A DNA stretch of 64,000 nt from assembly GCF_900188105.1 (NCBI RefSeq), contig NZ_FZNP01000007.1:310001-374000 (forward strand), in the 5' to 3' direction. The stretch comes from Actinomadura mexicana (GTDB lineage: Bacteria > Actinomycetota > Actinomycetes > Streptosporangiales > Streptosporangiaceae). This document shows, piece by piece, positions 44,534-53,483 of this stretch (the stretch's first letter is position 1; every line of letters starts with the position of its first letter). The position numbers and the translations under genes were made by a program. The notes under the pieces were generated by a model. That model ran no database searches. It had not been told where the DNA came from and saw only the letters and a list, made by a program, of their open reading frames with translations.

Positions 44534-45649
44534 ATGAGCGAGATTCTGAAGGAGCTCTCCGGCGAGGGCGTGTCGATCTGGCTGGACGACATCAGCCGGG
44601 AGCGGCTGCGCACGGACAACCTGGCGGAGCTGGTCAAGGACAAGAACGTCGTCGGCGTCACGTCCAACCCGACGATCTTCGCGAAGGCGCTGGGCAAGGG
44701 CGACGCCTACGACGAGCAGGTCCGCGACCTCGCGGTGCGCGGCGTGGACGTCGAGGAGGCGTCCCGCGCGATCACCACCTACGACATCCGGTGGGGCTGC
44801 GACGTGCTGCGCCCGGTCTACGACCGGACGGAGGGCCTGGACGGCCGCGTGTCGATCGAGGTCGACCCGCGGGTGGCCCGCGACACCCGCCGCACGATCG
44901 CCGAGGCGCGGGCGCTGTGGTGGATGGTGGACCGGCCCAACCTGTTCATCAAGATCCCGGCGACGGAGGCGGGCCTGCCGGCGATCACGGCGGTGCTGGC
45001 CGAGGGCATCAGCGTGAACGTGACGCTGATCTTCTCGCTGGAGCGCTACGGCAAGGTCATCGACGCGTTCTTCGCCGGGCTGGAGAAGGCCCGGGAGAAC
45101 GGCCACGACCTGTCGAAGATCGCCTCGGTGGCCTCGTTCTTCGTCAGCCGGGTGGACACCGAGATCGACAAGCGGCTCGACAAGATCGGCTCGGACGAGG
45201 CGAAGGCGCTGCGCTCGAAGGCGGGCCTGGCCAACGCCCGGCTCGCCTACGCGCTGTTCGAGGAGAAGTCCGGCACCGACCGTTGGAAGGCGCTCAAGGA
45301 CGCCGGGGCCCGCCCCCAGCGGCCGCTGTGGGCATCGACCGGCGTGAAGGACCCCGACCTCAGCGACACGCTGTACGTGGACGAGCTGGTCGCGCCGGGA
45401 ACAGTCAACACGATGCCGGAGGCGACGCTGGTGGCGGTGGCCGACCACGGCCAGGTCCGCGGCGACACCGTCCGGGGCGCCTACGACGACGCCCGTGCGC
45501 ACATGGCGGCGCTGAAGGACGCCGGCGTCGACTACGACGACGTCGTGCGGGTGCTGGAGGAGGAGGGCGTCGAGAAGTTCGAGGCGTCCTGGAAGGAGCT
45601 CCTCGACACCATCACCGGCGAGCTGGAGTCCAAGAAGGCCGGCGCGTGA
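44534..45649 (+). CDS. tal: Transaldolase
   Basis: This is a 371-residue TIM-barrel enzyme of the longer actinobacterial type. It has SIWLDDISRERL, VVGVTSNPTIFAKAL, the Schiff-base lysine in NLFIKIPATEAGLPAI and NVTLIFSLERY, then RPLWASTGVKDPD. It exchanges three-carbon units between sedoheptulose 7-phosphate and glyceraldehyde 3-phosphate. GAGGAG precedes the ATG. Its stop overlaps the first Pgi-like gene by 4 bp, as in tal-pgi fusions of other bacteria. Confidence 0.97.
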   Translation: MSEILKELSGEGVSIWLDDISRERLRTDNLAELVKDKNVVGVTSNPTIFAKALGKGDAYDEQVRDLAVRGVDVEEASRAITTYDIRWGCDVLRPVYDRTEGLDGRVSIEVDPRVARDTRRTIAEARALWWMVDRPNLFIKIPATEAGLPAITAVLAEGISVNVTLIFSLERYGKVIDAFFAGLEKARENGHDLSKIASVASFFVSRVDTEIDKRLDKIGSDEAKALRSKAGLANARLAYALFEEKSGTDRWKALKDAGARPQRPLWASTGVKDPDLSDTLYVDELVAPGTVNTMPEATLVAVADHGQVRGDTVRGAYDDARAHMAALKDAGVDYDDVVRVLEEEGVEKFEASWKELLDTITGELESKKAGA

Positions 45650-47301
45650 CCTCGGTGGTGACCGCCGGGGGGATCTCGGTCACCATCCGCGGCGCCGTCG
45701 TCGACGAGAGCGAGACGGTCCTGGACCGTCTCGTCTCCGACGGCGTGCCGGGCTCGCTGGCGTCCCGCAACGCCAAGCTGTGGGGGCCGGACGCTGCTCC
45801 GCTCGCCGCCCGCCGGCTCGGCTGGCTGGGCCTGCCGGAGACGTCGCGGTACCTGAGCGACCGGCTGTCGGGACTGGTGGGCGAGGTCCGCTCCGCCGGG
45901 CTCGACCGGGTCGTGCTGGCCGCGTCCGGGGGTCCCGCGCTGGCGGCGGAGGCGATCTGCCGGACGGCGGGCGCGGACCTGACCGTCCTCGACACCACCG
46001 ACCCGCACGAGGTGTCCGCCGTCCTGGCCGGCGGCCTGGACCGGACGCTCGTCGTCGTGGTGGACGAGGGCGTCGAGGCCGAGTCGCTCCGGCGCGTCTT
46101 CGGGCGCGCCTTCTCCGAGGCCGGGCTGAAGGGCGCCGAGCTGGCGCGCCGGTTCGTCGTCGTGGCCGAGGAGGGCTCCGGCCTGGAGCGGGCGGCCCGC
46201 GAGGTCGGGCACCATCTCGTCCTGGCCGAGCCCGACGTCGACGGCCGGTTCGGTGCGCTCGGCGCGCGGGCGCTGGTCCCCGCGGCGCTCGCGGGCGTGG
46301 ACGTCGAGGTCCTCCTGGACGAGGCGGCCCGGCTCGCGGCGGCGCTGCGGCAGCCCTACGACAACCCGGCGCTGGCGCTCGGCGCGGCGCTCGGCTCCTC
46401 GGCGCTCGGCGCCCGCGACAAGCTGGTGATCGCCGACCTCGGCTCGGGCCTGGACGGTTTCGCCGCATGGGCGGAGCAGCTGGTCGCCGGGGCGATGGGC
46501 AAGGACGGCAAGGGCCTTCTCCCGGTCGTGGTGGAGGGCGTCGACGCGCCCGGCTTCGAGCTGACCGGGGAGCTGCGGCGGGTGATCCTCGGCCGCCGGC
46601 CGGACGAGCCGGGCCCCGGGCGCGAGGCGGGGGTGAGCGTCGCCGGGCCGCTCGGCGGGCAGTTCCTGCTGTGGGAGTACGCGGTCGCGGTGGCGTGCCG
46701 GGTGATCGGGGTCGACCCGTTCGCCGAGCCCGACGTCGGCGAGTCGCGGGAGAGCACGGCGGCGCTGCTGCGCTCGGAGGAGGGCGCCCCGCCGACGGTG
46801 GTGCACCGGCCCCCGGAGCTGGTCGAGGGCGCCGTCGAGGTGCACGCCCCCGAGGACGCGCTGCGGGGCGCGCAGACCCTCGCCGAGGCGCTGGACGCCC
46901 TCCTGGAGGACGTCCAGGACGGCGGCTACCTCGCGCTCCTGGCCTACCTGGACCGGTCCGGGGACGCCGCGGCGGCGGAGCTGCGGCCGCTGCTGGCCGC
47001 GCGGGCCGCCAAGGTCCGCCGGAATCCGGTCCCCGTCACGTTCGGGTGGGGGCCCCGCTGCCTCCACACGGTCGGGCAGTACCACAAGGGCGGCCCGCCG
47101 AACGGCGCTTTCCTGCAGATCACCGGCGCCGTCACCGGCGACGTCCCGGTGCCGGGCAGGCCCTACAGCCTGGGTGAGCTGCAACTCGCGCAGGCGTTCG
47201 GCGACCTGCGGGTGCTGCGCTCGCTCGGCCGTCCCGCCTTCCGGATCCATTTGCGCGACCGCGCCGAGGGCCTCAGCCGGCTCGCCGCGGCACTGGGCTG
47301 A
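45646..47301 (+). CDS. Phosphoglucose isomerase-family paralogue 1 (partly degenerate)
   Basis: This is a 551-residue protein of the PGI family in the form fused to transaldolase in some bacteria. It keeps GRFGALG (residues 200-206), GARDKL, EQLVAGAMGKDGKG (278-290), the catalytic-Glu segment FLLWEYAVAVA (Glu344) and LHTVGQYHKGGPPNGAF with His474, His480 and Lys481. But the phosphate-binding SIS loop, normally SKSGTT-x-E, reads DEGVEAES (140-147), and the first GxGGSS motif is altered to ASGGPA. So sugar-phosphate binding may be impaired. GTG 45646 overlaps the tal stop by 4 bp. A true isomerase activity is uncertain. Confidence 0.8.
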   Translation: MTSVVTAGGISVTIRGAVVDESETVLDRLVSDGVPGSLASRNAKLWGPDAAPLAARRLGWLGLPETSRYLSDRLSGLVGEVRSAGLDRVVLAASGGPALAAEAICRTAGADLTVLDTTDPHEVSAVLAGGLDRTLVVVVDEGVEAESLRRVFGRAFSEAGLKGAELARRFVVVAEEGSGLERAAREVGHHLVLAEPDVDGRFGALGARALVPAALAGVDVEVLLDEAARLAAALRQPYDNPALALGAALGSSALGARDKLVIADLGSGLDGFAAWAEQLVAGAMGKDGKGLLPVVVEGVDAPGFELTGELRRVILGRRPDEPGPGREAGVSVAGPLGGQFLLWEYAVAVACRVIGVDPFAEPDVGESRESTAALLRSEEGAPPTVVHRPPELVEGAVEVHAPEDALRGAQTLAEALDALLEDVQDGGYLALLAYLDRSGDAAAAELRPLLAARAAKVRRNPVPVTFGWGPRCLHTVGQYHKGGPPNGAFLQITGAVTGDVPVPGRPYSLGELQLAQAFGDLRVLRSLGRPAFRIHLRDRAEGLSRLAAALG

Positions 47302-47426
47302 CCGACCGGGTCCGGCCGCGTCGACTCCCTGCGACCGGCCGGATCCGCGACGCGACCAAGAAGATCGATGGAGATGGTCGCGAATGCCCTTTCTCTCCTG
47401 AAACGATGGGGGCCGGGAGGGAAACG

Positions 47427-49109
47427 GTGTCAGGATTCGACGTACTCACGCGCGGCGACGTGCTCGACTCTGCGCTGAAGGCGCGGGACTACCTCGTGAG
47501 CTGCGGCGTCCCCAGCGCGCTGGCCGCCAAGGACCCGCAGCTGTGGGGGCGGCGGGCGGTCGACCACAGCCGGCTGGGCTGGCTCGACCTGCCGTTCGCC
47601 TCCCGCGGCCTGCTGAACCAGGTGGGCGGCCTGGTGTCGGAGGCGCGCTATTCGGGCCTCGACCATGTCGTGCTGATCGGCGTCGGCGCGGAGAGCCTCG
47701 CGGCGCAGGCCATCGTGGAGGCGCACGCTCCCGCGCCGGCGGGCGCCGGCGGCGCCGCCGAGCGGCCGTCCGGCGAGCTGACCGTCCTGGACGGCGGCGA
47801 CACCGCCGCGCTCGCGTTCGCGATGGAGCGACTCGACCGCACGCTGGTCGTGCTGGCCAGCAAGTCGGGGGTGTCCCTGGAGGGCGACGCCTACCGCCGG
47901 ATCTTCGCGGCCGCGTTCCGGGAGCGGGGCCTGTCGGAGCGGGAGATCGCCGGCCGGTTCCTCGTCATCACCGACCACGGCAGCCCGCTGCACGACTTCG
48001 CCCGCCAGTGCGGCTACCGGATCGGGCTGACCGATCCCTACCTGCCCGGGCACTACGGCGCCCTGTCCGCCTACGGGCTCGTCCCCGCCGTGCTGGCGGG
48101 CGCGGACGCCGACCGGCTGCTGGAGGAGGCGGCGTCGCTGGTGCCGTCGCTGTCCAAGGACGAGGACAACCCGGGGCTGCTGCTCGGCGCCGTCATCGGC
48201 GGCTGCGCGCAGCAGGGGCCGGGCGGGCTCGCCCGCGACAAGGTGCTGCTGCGCGAGCCGGGCGGGCCGGGCGCGCTGAGCGCATGGATCTCCCAGTTGC
48301 TCGCGGTCGGCACCGGCAAGCGGGGGCGCGGCGTGCTGGCCTTCGAGCCGCCCGGCGGGCGGGGCGACTTCCCCGACGTGCACGGCGTGTCGGTGAATCC
48401 GCGCTCGGCGGCGCAGGACGAGTCCGACACCTCGGTGTGGGCGCCGCTCGGCGCGCAGTTCCTGCTGTGGGAGTACGCGACGGCGGTCGCCGGATGGCTG
48501 CTCGGCGTGAACCCCTTCGAGGCGGGCAGCGCGGTCGTCCAGGAGGCCGAGGACGACGCCGCCACGCTGCTGCGCACGGTCGCGGGCGGGTCGCTCACGG
48601 CGGAGCGGCCGGTGTACGTCGAGGACGACATCGAGGTGCACGCCGACTTCCCGTGGCCGCCCGGCGCCGAGCTGCAGACCGTCCTCGGCGGCCTGGTCGC
48701 CTCGGTGCCGTCCGACGGCTACCTGGCGGTGCTGACGTACCTGTCGGGCGACTTCTCCGGGCGCTACCTCGCGCCGTCGCTGGCCCGCGCGTCCGGCCGC
48801 CCGGTCGCCTACGGGCCGGGGCCCGGCTACCCGCACGCGACGGGCCCGGTGCACAAGGACGGTCCGGGCAACGGCGCGTTCCTGATCATCACCGGCGAGC
48901 CCGCGCCGGGGGACGCGCTGGCCGCGCACCCGGTCCCGGGGCGCCCCTACAGCCTGGCGCAGCTGCAGATCGCGCGCGCCCTCGGGGAGCTGCGGGCGCT
49001 GCGCTCGCGGCGGCTGCCCGTCATCCGGCTGCACCTGCGCAACCCGGTGGACGGCGCGGGACGTCTGATCGAGGCGGTCCGCGCGGTGGCGGGGGCGCGC
49101 AGACCGTGA
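47427..49109 (+). CDS. Phosphoglucose isomerase-family paralogue 2 (best-conserved SIS loop)
   Basis: This is a 560-residue protein. Here the SIS loop is largely kept (SKSGVSLEG, residues 145-153), together with ARDKVLL, GTGKRGRG, FLLWEYATAVAG with Glu349, and HATGPVHKDGPGNGAF. The GGRYS motif has become GHYGALS, so the expected Arg is His. Among the three paralogues it is the best candidate for an active glucose-6-phosphate isomerase, but it is not fully canonical. GTG 47427 is preceded by GGGAGGG. It is separated from paralogue 1 by 125 bp without an obvious promoter and overlaps paralogue 3 by 4 bp. Confidence 0.8.
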   Translation: MSGFDVLTRGDVLDSALKARDYLVSCGVPSALAAKDPQLWGRRAVDHSRLGWLDLPFASRGLLNQVGGLVSEARYSGLDHVVLIGVGAESLAAQAIVEAHAPAPAGAGGAAERPSGELTVLDGGDTAALAFAMERLDRTLVVLASKSGVSLEGDAYRRIFAAAFRERGLSEREIAGRFLVITDHGSPLHDFARQCGYRIGLTDPYLPGHYGALSAYGLVPAVLAGADADRLLEEAASLVPSLSKDEDNPGLLLGAVIGGCAQQGPGGLARDKVLLREPGGPGALSAWISQLLAVGTGKRGRGVLAFEPPGGRGDFPDVHGVSVNPRSAAQDESDTSVWAPLGAQFLLWEYATAVAGWLLGVNPFEAGSAVVQEAEDDAATLLRTVAGGSLTAERPVYVEDDIEVHADFPWPPGAELQTVLGGLVASVPSDGYLAVLTYLSGDFSGRYLAPSLARASGRPVAYGPGPGYPHATGPVHKDGPGNGAFLIITGEPAPGDALAAHPVPGRPYSLAQLQIARALGELRALRSRRLPVIRLHLRNPVDGAGRLIEAVRAVAGARRP

Positions 49110-50716
49110 GCTTCACCGCCGTCGTCTCGGGGGAGACGGCCATCACCGCGCGCGGCCCGCTGAAGGAGGCCGCCGAGCGGGTCATGGGCCGGTTGTGGAT
49201 CGACCAGGTGCCGGTCCGGCTCGCCTCGGAGGACGCGTCGCTGTGGCCGTCGGCCGCCACCGCCGGCGTGCGGGGCCGCCCGCTGTGCTGGCCGGGGCAG
49301 CCCGGCCCCGGCCGCGCGGTGTTGGACCGTGCCGAACGGCTGCGCGCGCGGGCCCGCGAGGACGGGCTGACCGACGTGGTGCTGCTCGGCGGCGGCGCCC
49401 CGGCCCGCGCCGCCGAGCTGATCGTCCGTGCCCGCGGGCCCGCCGCGCCGGACGGCACCGGTTCGCTGACGGTGCTGGACGGACCGGACCCCGGGCCGCC
49501 GCTGCGCGTCCGGGAGGACACGGAGCGGCTGAACCGGACGGCGTTCGTGGTGACCGGCGACGACCCGGCGACCGAGGCCCTGCGCGAGGTGTTCGCGGAG
49601 GCGCTGCGGGAGGAGGGCCTGTCCCCCGCCGGGATCGCGCGGCGGTTCGTGACGGTCGCCGAGCCGCGCGCGGCGGCGGCCGAGCACGCGGCGGAGGCGG
49701 GGCACCCGCTGGTGGAGGCTCCGGCGCCCACCGCGTTCGGCGCGCTGTCCCCCTACGCGCTGGTGCCCGCCGCGCTCGCGGGCGCCGACGTCGGCGCGCT
49801 GCTGGTGGAGGCCACCGCCGTCCTGCCGTCGCTCACCCGGCCGGAGAACAACCCGGGGCTCGTGCTCGGCGCCATCCTCGGCGGCGCGGCCCGGGCCGGG
49901 CGGGGGACGGCGGTCCTCGGCGGCTACCCGGCGGCGCTGCCGGGCATCGCCGGGTGGGCGGCGCTGCTGCTGCGGGAGGCGGCCCGCGGCCGGCTGGCGC
50001 CGGTCGTCCAGGACGGGGGCCTGCCGCTGCTGCCCGACGACGACCTGTTCCTGCTGACGTTCGACGGCCGCCCGCACCAGGACGACGCCACGGTCGCCGG
50101 GCCGCTCGCCGCGCAGCTCGTCGTGTGGGAGTACGCGGCCGCCGTGGCGTCCTACCTGCTGGAGGCCGACCCGCTGGCGGCGGGGCGGCCCGCCCCGATG
50201 ACGCTGGACGACGGGACCGGCGGGCCGCTGTTCGCCGACGGCGGCCCCGGCCGGGCGGTCGAGGCCCACACGACCGTCCCGGCGCTGGCCGGCGCGTCCG
50301 GGCTCACCGAGCTGCTGGACGCGCTCGCCGGCCGGGTCGGGCGGGGCGAGCATCTCGCGCTCGTCGCCTACCTCGACCCGGACGAGGCGCGCGGCCAGGG
50401 CGCGCAGGTGCGCCGGCTCGCCGCGCTGCTCGCCGCCCGCTGCGGGCGGCCGGTGCGGGTGGAATGGGGCGCGCGGCCGCCCGCGACCGGAAATGATCAC
50501 CCGGACGGATGCGTTTACCTTCTGGTGACCGGGAACGTCGTCCGCGACGTACCGGTCCCCGGCCGGCACCACAGGCTCGGCATGCTGCAACTCGCGCGGG
50601 CGCTCGGGGACGCCCGCGACGCGCGCGCGGCGGGCCGCCCGGTGGTCCGGCTCCACCTGCAGAACCGCCGGGCCGGGCTGGCCCGGCTGCTCGACGCCGC
50701 CAGAGGGGACACATGA
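49106..50716 (+). CDS. Phosphoglucose isomerase-family paralogue 3 (strongly degenerate)
   Basis: This is a 536-residue protein homologous along its length to the two preceding genes: the N-terminal RLASEDASLWPSAA block, FGALSPYALVPAALAGADV, the WEYAAAVASYLLEADPL segment and the final VPVPGRHHRLGMLQLARALGD. The SIS loop is lost (TGDDPATEAL, 150-159), the GKxGKG loop is replaced, and the His-Lys-Gly-Gly stretch is deleted. It is therefore probably a pseudoenzyme. The reading frame is intact with normal codon use, so selection appears to keep it. GTG 49106 overlaps the stop of paralogue 2 by 4 bp. Confidence 0.75.
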   Translation: MSFTAVVSGETAITARGPLKEAAERVMGRLWIDQVPVRLASEDASLWPSAATAGVRGRPLCWPGQPGPGRAVLDRAERLRARAREDGLTDVVLLGGGAPARAAELIVRARGPAAPDGTGSLTVLDGPDPGPPLRVREDTERLNRTAFVVTGDDPATEALREVFAEALREEGLSPAGIARRFVTVAEPRAAAAEHAAEAGHPLVEAPAPTAFGALSPYALVPAALAGADVGALLVEATAVLPSLTRPENNPGLVLGAILGGAARAGRGTAVLGGYPAALPGIAGWAALLLREAARGRLAPVVQDGGLPLLPDDDLFLLTFDGRPHQDDATVAGPLAAQLVVWEYAAAVASYLLEADPLAAGRPAPMTLDDGTGGPLFADGGPGRAVEAHTTVPALAGASGLTELLDALAGRVGRGEHLALVAYLDPDEARGQGAQVRRLAALLAARCGRPVRVEWGARPPATGNDHPDGCVYLLVTGNVVRDVPVPGRHHRLGMLQLARALGDARDARAAGRPVVRLHLQNRRAGLARLLDAARGDT

Positions 50717-50849
50717 GCGCTCACACCGGGGACCGGCGGAGGCCGTGGCCGGACAGGGGGCGATTCCCGGTTGGGGCCCGCGATACGAGTTGGGGCAGGA
50801 TGCTTGCAGCAGTAGTCGAAGAAGGCGCAGTGCGATCAGAGGGGGCCAC

Positions 50850-52376
50850 GTGACCAACACAGCCAATCCGCTCCGCGACCCGCGGGACAAGCGCCTGCCG
50901 CGGGTGGCCGGGCCGTGCGTGCTCGTGCTGTTCGGGGTCACCGGGGACCTGTCGCGCAAGAAGCTCCTCCCGGCGATCTACGACCTGGCGAACCGAGGGC
51001 TGCTGCCGCCGGGCTTCTCCCTGGTGGGATTCGCGCGGCGCGACTGGGAGAACGAGGACTTCCGCCAGATCGCCTACGAGTCGGTGAAGGCCCACGCGCG
51101 GACCCCGTTCCGCGAGGACGTGTGGACGCACCTGATGGAGGGCATGCACTTCGTCCCCGGCGAGTTCAGCGACCCGGGCGCGTTCGACGCGCTGGCGATG
51201 GCGGTCAAGGAACTGGACGAGAGCCGCGGCACGGGCGGGAACTACGCCTTCTACCTGTCGATCCCCCCGAAGGCCTTCCCGCAGGTCGTCGAGCAGCTGC
51301 AGCGCAGCGGCCTCGCCGACCGCGAGGAGGGCTCGTGGCGCCGGGTCGTCATCGAGAAGCCCTTCGGCCGTGACCTGAAGACCGCGGTGGAGCTGAACGA
51401 CACCGTGCACCGCGTGTTCCCCGAGGAGGCGATCTTCCGGATCGACCACTACCTCGGCAAGGAGACGGTGCAGAACATCCTGGCCCTGCGGTTCGCCAAC
51501 ACGATGTTCGAGCCGATCTGGAACCGCTCCTTCGTCGACCACGTGCAGATCACCATGGCCGAGGACATCGGGATCGGCGGCCGGGCCGGGTACTACGACG
51601 GCATCGGCGCCGCCCGCGATGTCATCCAGAACCACCTGCTCCAGCTGCTGGCGCTCACGGCGATGGAGGAGCCGACGTCGTTCAGCGCCGACGCCGTCCG
51701 CGCCGAGAAGGCCAAGATCCTCTCCGCGGTGCGGGTGCGGGGCGACCTGGCCCAGTCGACCGCGCGCGGGCAGTACGCGGCGGGCTGGCAGGGCGGCGTG
51801 AGCGTCCAGGGGTACCTGGAGGAGGAGGGCATCCCCGCCGACTCGCGCACCGAGACCTACGCGGCCGTCAAGCTGGAGATCGACAACCGCCGCTGGGCGG
51901 GCGTCCCGTTCTACCTGCGCACCGGCAAGCGGCTGAGCCGCCGGGTGACGGAGGTGGCGATGGTGTTCCAGCAGGCCCCGCACCTCCCGTTCTCGCACAC
52001 CGACACCGAGGAGCTCGGGGCGAACGCCCTGGTGATGCGGGTGCAGCCGGACGAGGGCATCACGGTCCGGTTCGGCTCGAAGGTGCCCGGCACCTCGATG
52101 GAGATCCGCGACGTCAACATGGACTTCGCCTACGGCGAGTCGTTCACCGAGGCCTCACCCGAGGCGTACGAGCGGCTGCTGCTGGACGTGCTGATCGGCG
52201 ACCCGCCGCTGTTCCCCCGGCAGGAGGAGGTCGAGCTGTCCTGGAAGATCCTCGACCCGATCGAGGAGTACTGGGCGAGCCGCGGTGGCCTCGACCAGTA
52301 CAAGTCCGGCGGCTACGGGCCCGACAGCGCCGACGAGCTGATGGCGCGGGACGGCCGAACCTGGAGGCGGCTCTAG
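50850..52376 (+). CDS. zwf: Glucose-6-phosphate 1-dehydrogenase
   Basis: This is a 508-residue protein with NADP-binding FGVTGDLSRKKLLPAIYDL, EKPFGRDLKTAVELN and the active-site RIDHYLGKETVQN. YAAVKLEIDNRRWAGVPFY and GKRLSRRVTEVAMVF follow. It makes 6-phosphogluconolactone and NADPH, opening the oxidative pentose phosphate pathway. GTG 50850 is preceded by a GAGGGGG. The opcA ATG follows the stop directly, so activity and its assembly factor are co-made. Confidence 0.97.
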   Translation: MTNTANPLRDPRDKRLPRVAGPCVLVLFGVTGDLSRKKLLPAIYDLANRGLLPPGFSLVGFARRDWENEDFRQIAYESVKAHARTPFREDVWTHLMEGMHFVPGEFSDPGAFDALAMAVKELDESRGTGGNYAFYLSIPPKAFPQVVEQLQRSGLADREEGSWRRVVIEKPFGRDLKTAVELNDTVHRVFPEEAIFRIDHYLGKETVQNILALRFANTMFEPIWNRSFVDHVQITMAEDIGIGGRAGYYDGIGAARDVIQNHLLQLLALTAMEEPTSFSADAVRAEKAKILSAVRVRGDLAQSTARGQYAAGWQGGVSVQGYLEEEGIPADSRTETYAAVKLEIDNRRWAGVPFYLRTGKRLSRRVTEVAMVFQQAPHLPFSHTDTEELGANALVMRVQPDEGITVRFGSKVPGTSMEIRDVNMDFAYGESFTEASPEAYERLLLDVLIGDPPLFPRQEEVELSWKILDPIEEYWASRGGLDQYKSGGYGPDSADELMARDGRTWRRL

Positions 52377-53483
52377 ATGAACATCGATCTGACCGGCACG
52401 ACGACCCGCAAGATCCAGGACGCGCTGACGCAGTCCCGGCATCTGATGGGCGGCCCGGCCGTCGGCATGGTGCTCACACTGATCATCGTGACGGACGAGT
52501 CGGCCCAGTACGACGCGGTGCGCGCCGCGACCGAGGCGGCGCGCGAGCACCCCTGCCGGGTGCTGACCGTCATCTCCCGCGACCCGCGGGGCAGCTCCTC
52601 GCGGCTCGACGCCGAGATCCGGATGGGCGAGACCGGCCCCGGCGAGACCGTGCTGCTGCGCATGTACGGGCCGCTCGCCGAGCACGCCGACTCCGTCGTC
52701 GTGCCGCTGCTGATGCCCGACACCCCGGTGGTGACATGGTGGCCGGGCGGCAAGGTGCCGAAGGTGCCCGCCAAGGACCCGCTCGGCCGGCTGGCGCAGC
52801 GCCGGGTGACCGACGCCTACGCGGCGCGCGACCGGCTCGGCACCCTCGCCCAGCTCGCCGAGGGCTACCGGCCGGGCGACACCGACTTCACCTGGACGCG
52901 GCTGACGTCGTGGCGGTCGCTGCTGGCCGCCGCGCTCGACCAGGAGCACGACGAGATCACCGCGGGCGAGGTGATGGCCGAGCCGGACTCCCCGAGCGCG
53001 GAGCTGCTGGCGGCGTGGCTGTCGGTCCGGCTCGGCGTCCCGGTGGACCGGACGGTCTCCGAGGGTCCCGGCATCACCGGCGTCCGGCTGGCGACGACGA
53101 GCGGCGACCTGGTGATCGACCGCCCGGACGGGCGGGTCGCCACGCTGAGCCGTCCCGCCCAGCCCGACCGGCAGGTGTCGCTGATGCGGCGGCCGATGGC
53201 CGAGCTGCTGGCCGAGGAGCTGCGGCGCCTCGACCCCGACGAGGTCTACCGCGACGCCGCCGCCCGGTTCGCCAAGGACCTGGCGGGCGGGTCGCAGAAG
53301 CCGGGCGTGGCGAGCGAGCCGGTGTCGGCGACGTCCGGCGCGGCCACGACGGGTCCCGCCAGGAAGCAGGCCGAGTCCAAGCGGGCCGAGTCCGGGCAGC
53401 CCGCGTCCAAGCAGCCCGAGTCCAGGCAGGCGGAGTCCAAGCAGCCGGCGCGCAAGGGTCGCGGCAAGTCGGGGGACGCGTGA
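52377..53483 (+). CDS. opcA: OpcA, glucose-6-phosphate dehydrogenase assembly protein
   Basis: The 368-residue protein starts MNIDLTGTTTRKIQDAL and has RVLTVISRDPRG, VVVPLLMPDTPVVTWWPG and DFTWTRLTSWRSLLAAALDQ, all typical of OpcA, which activates Zwf oligomers in cyanobacteria and actinobacteria. The last 55 residues are a low-complexity tail of Lys/Gln/Glu/Ser/Pro quasi-repeats (KQxES) ending strongly basic, beyond the usual OpcA length. The ATG directly follows the zwf stop and the stop overlaps pgl by 4 bp. Confidence 0.94.
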   Translation: MNIDLTGTTTRKIQDALTQSRHLMGGPAVGMVLTLIIVTDESAQYDAVRAATEAAREHPCRVLTVISRDPRGSSSRLDAEIRMGETGPGETVLLRMYGPLAEHADSVVVPLLMPDTPVVTWWPGGKVPKVPAKDPLGRLAQRRVTDAYAARDRLGTLAQLAEGYRPGDTDFTWTRLTSWRSLLAAALDQEHDEITAGEVMAEPDSPSAELLAAWLSVRLGVPVDRTVSEGPGITGVRLATTSGDLVIDRPDGRVATLSRPAQPDRQVSLMRRPMAELLAEELRRLDPDEVYRDAAARFAKDLAGGSQKPGVASEPVSATSGAATTGPARKQAESKRAESGQPASKQPESRQAESKQPARKGRGKSGDA

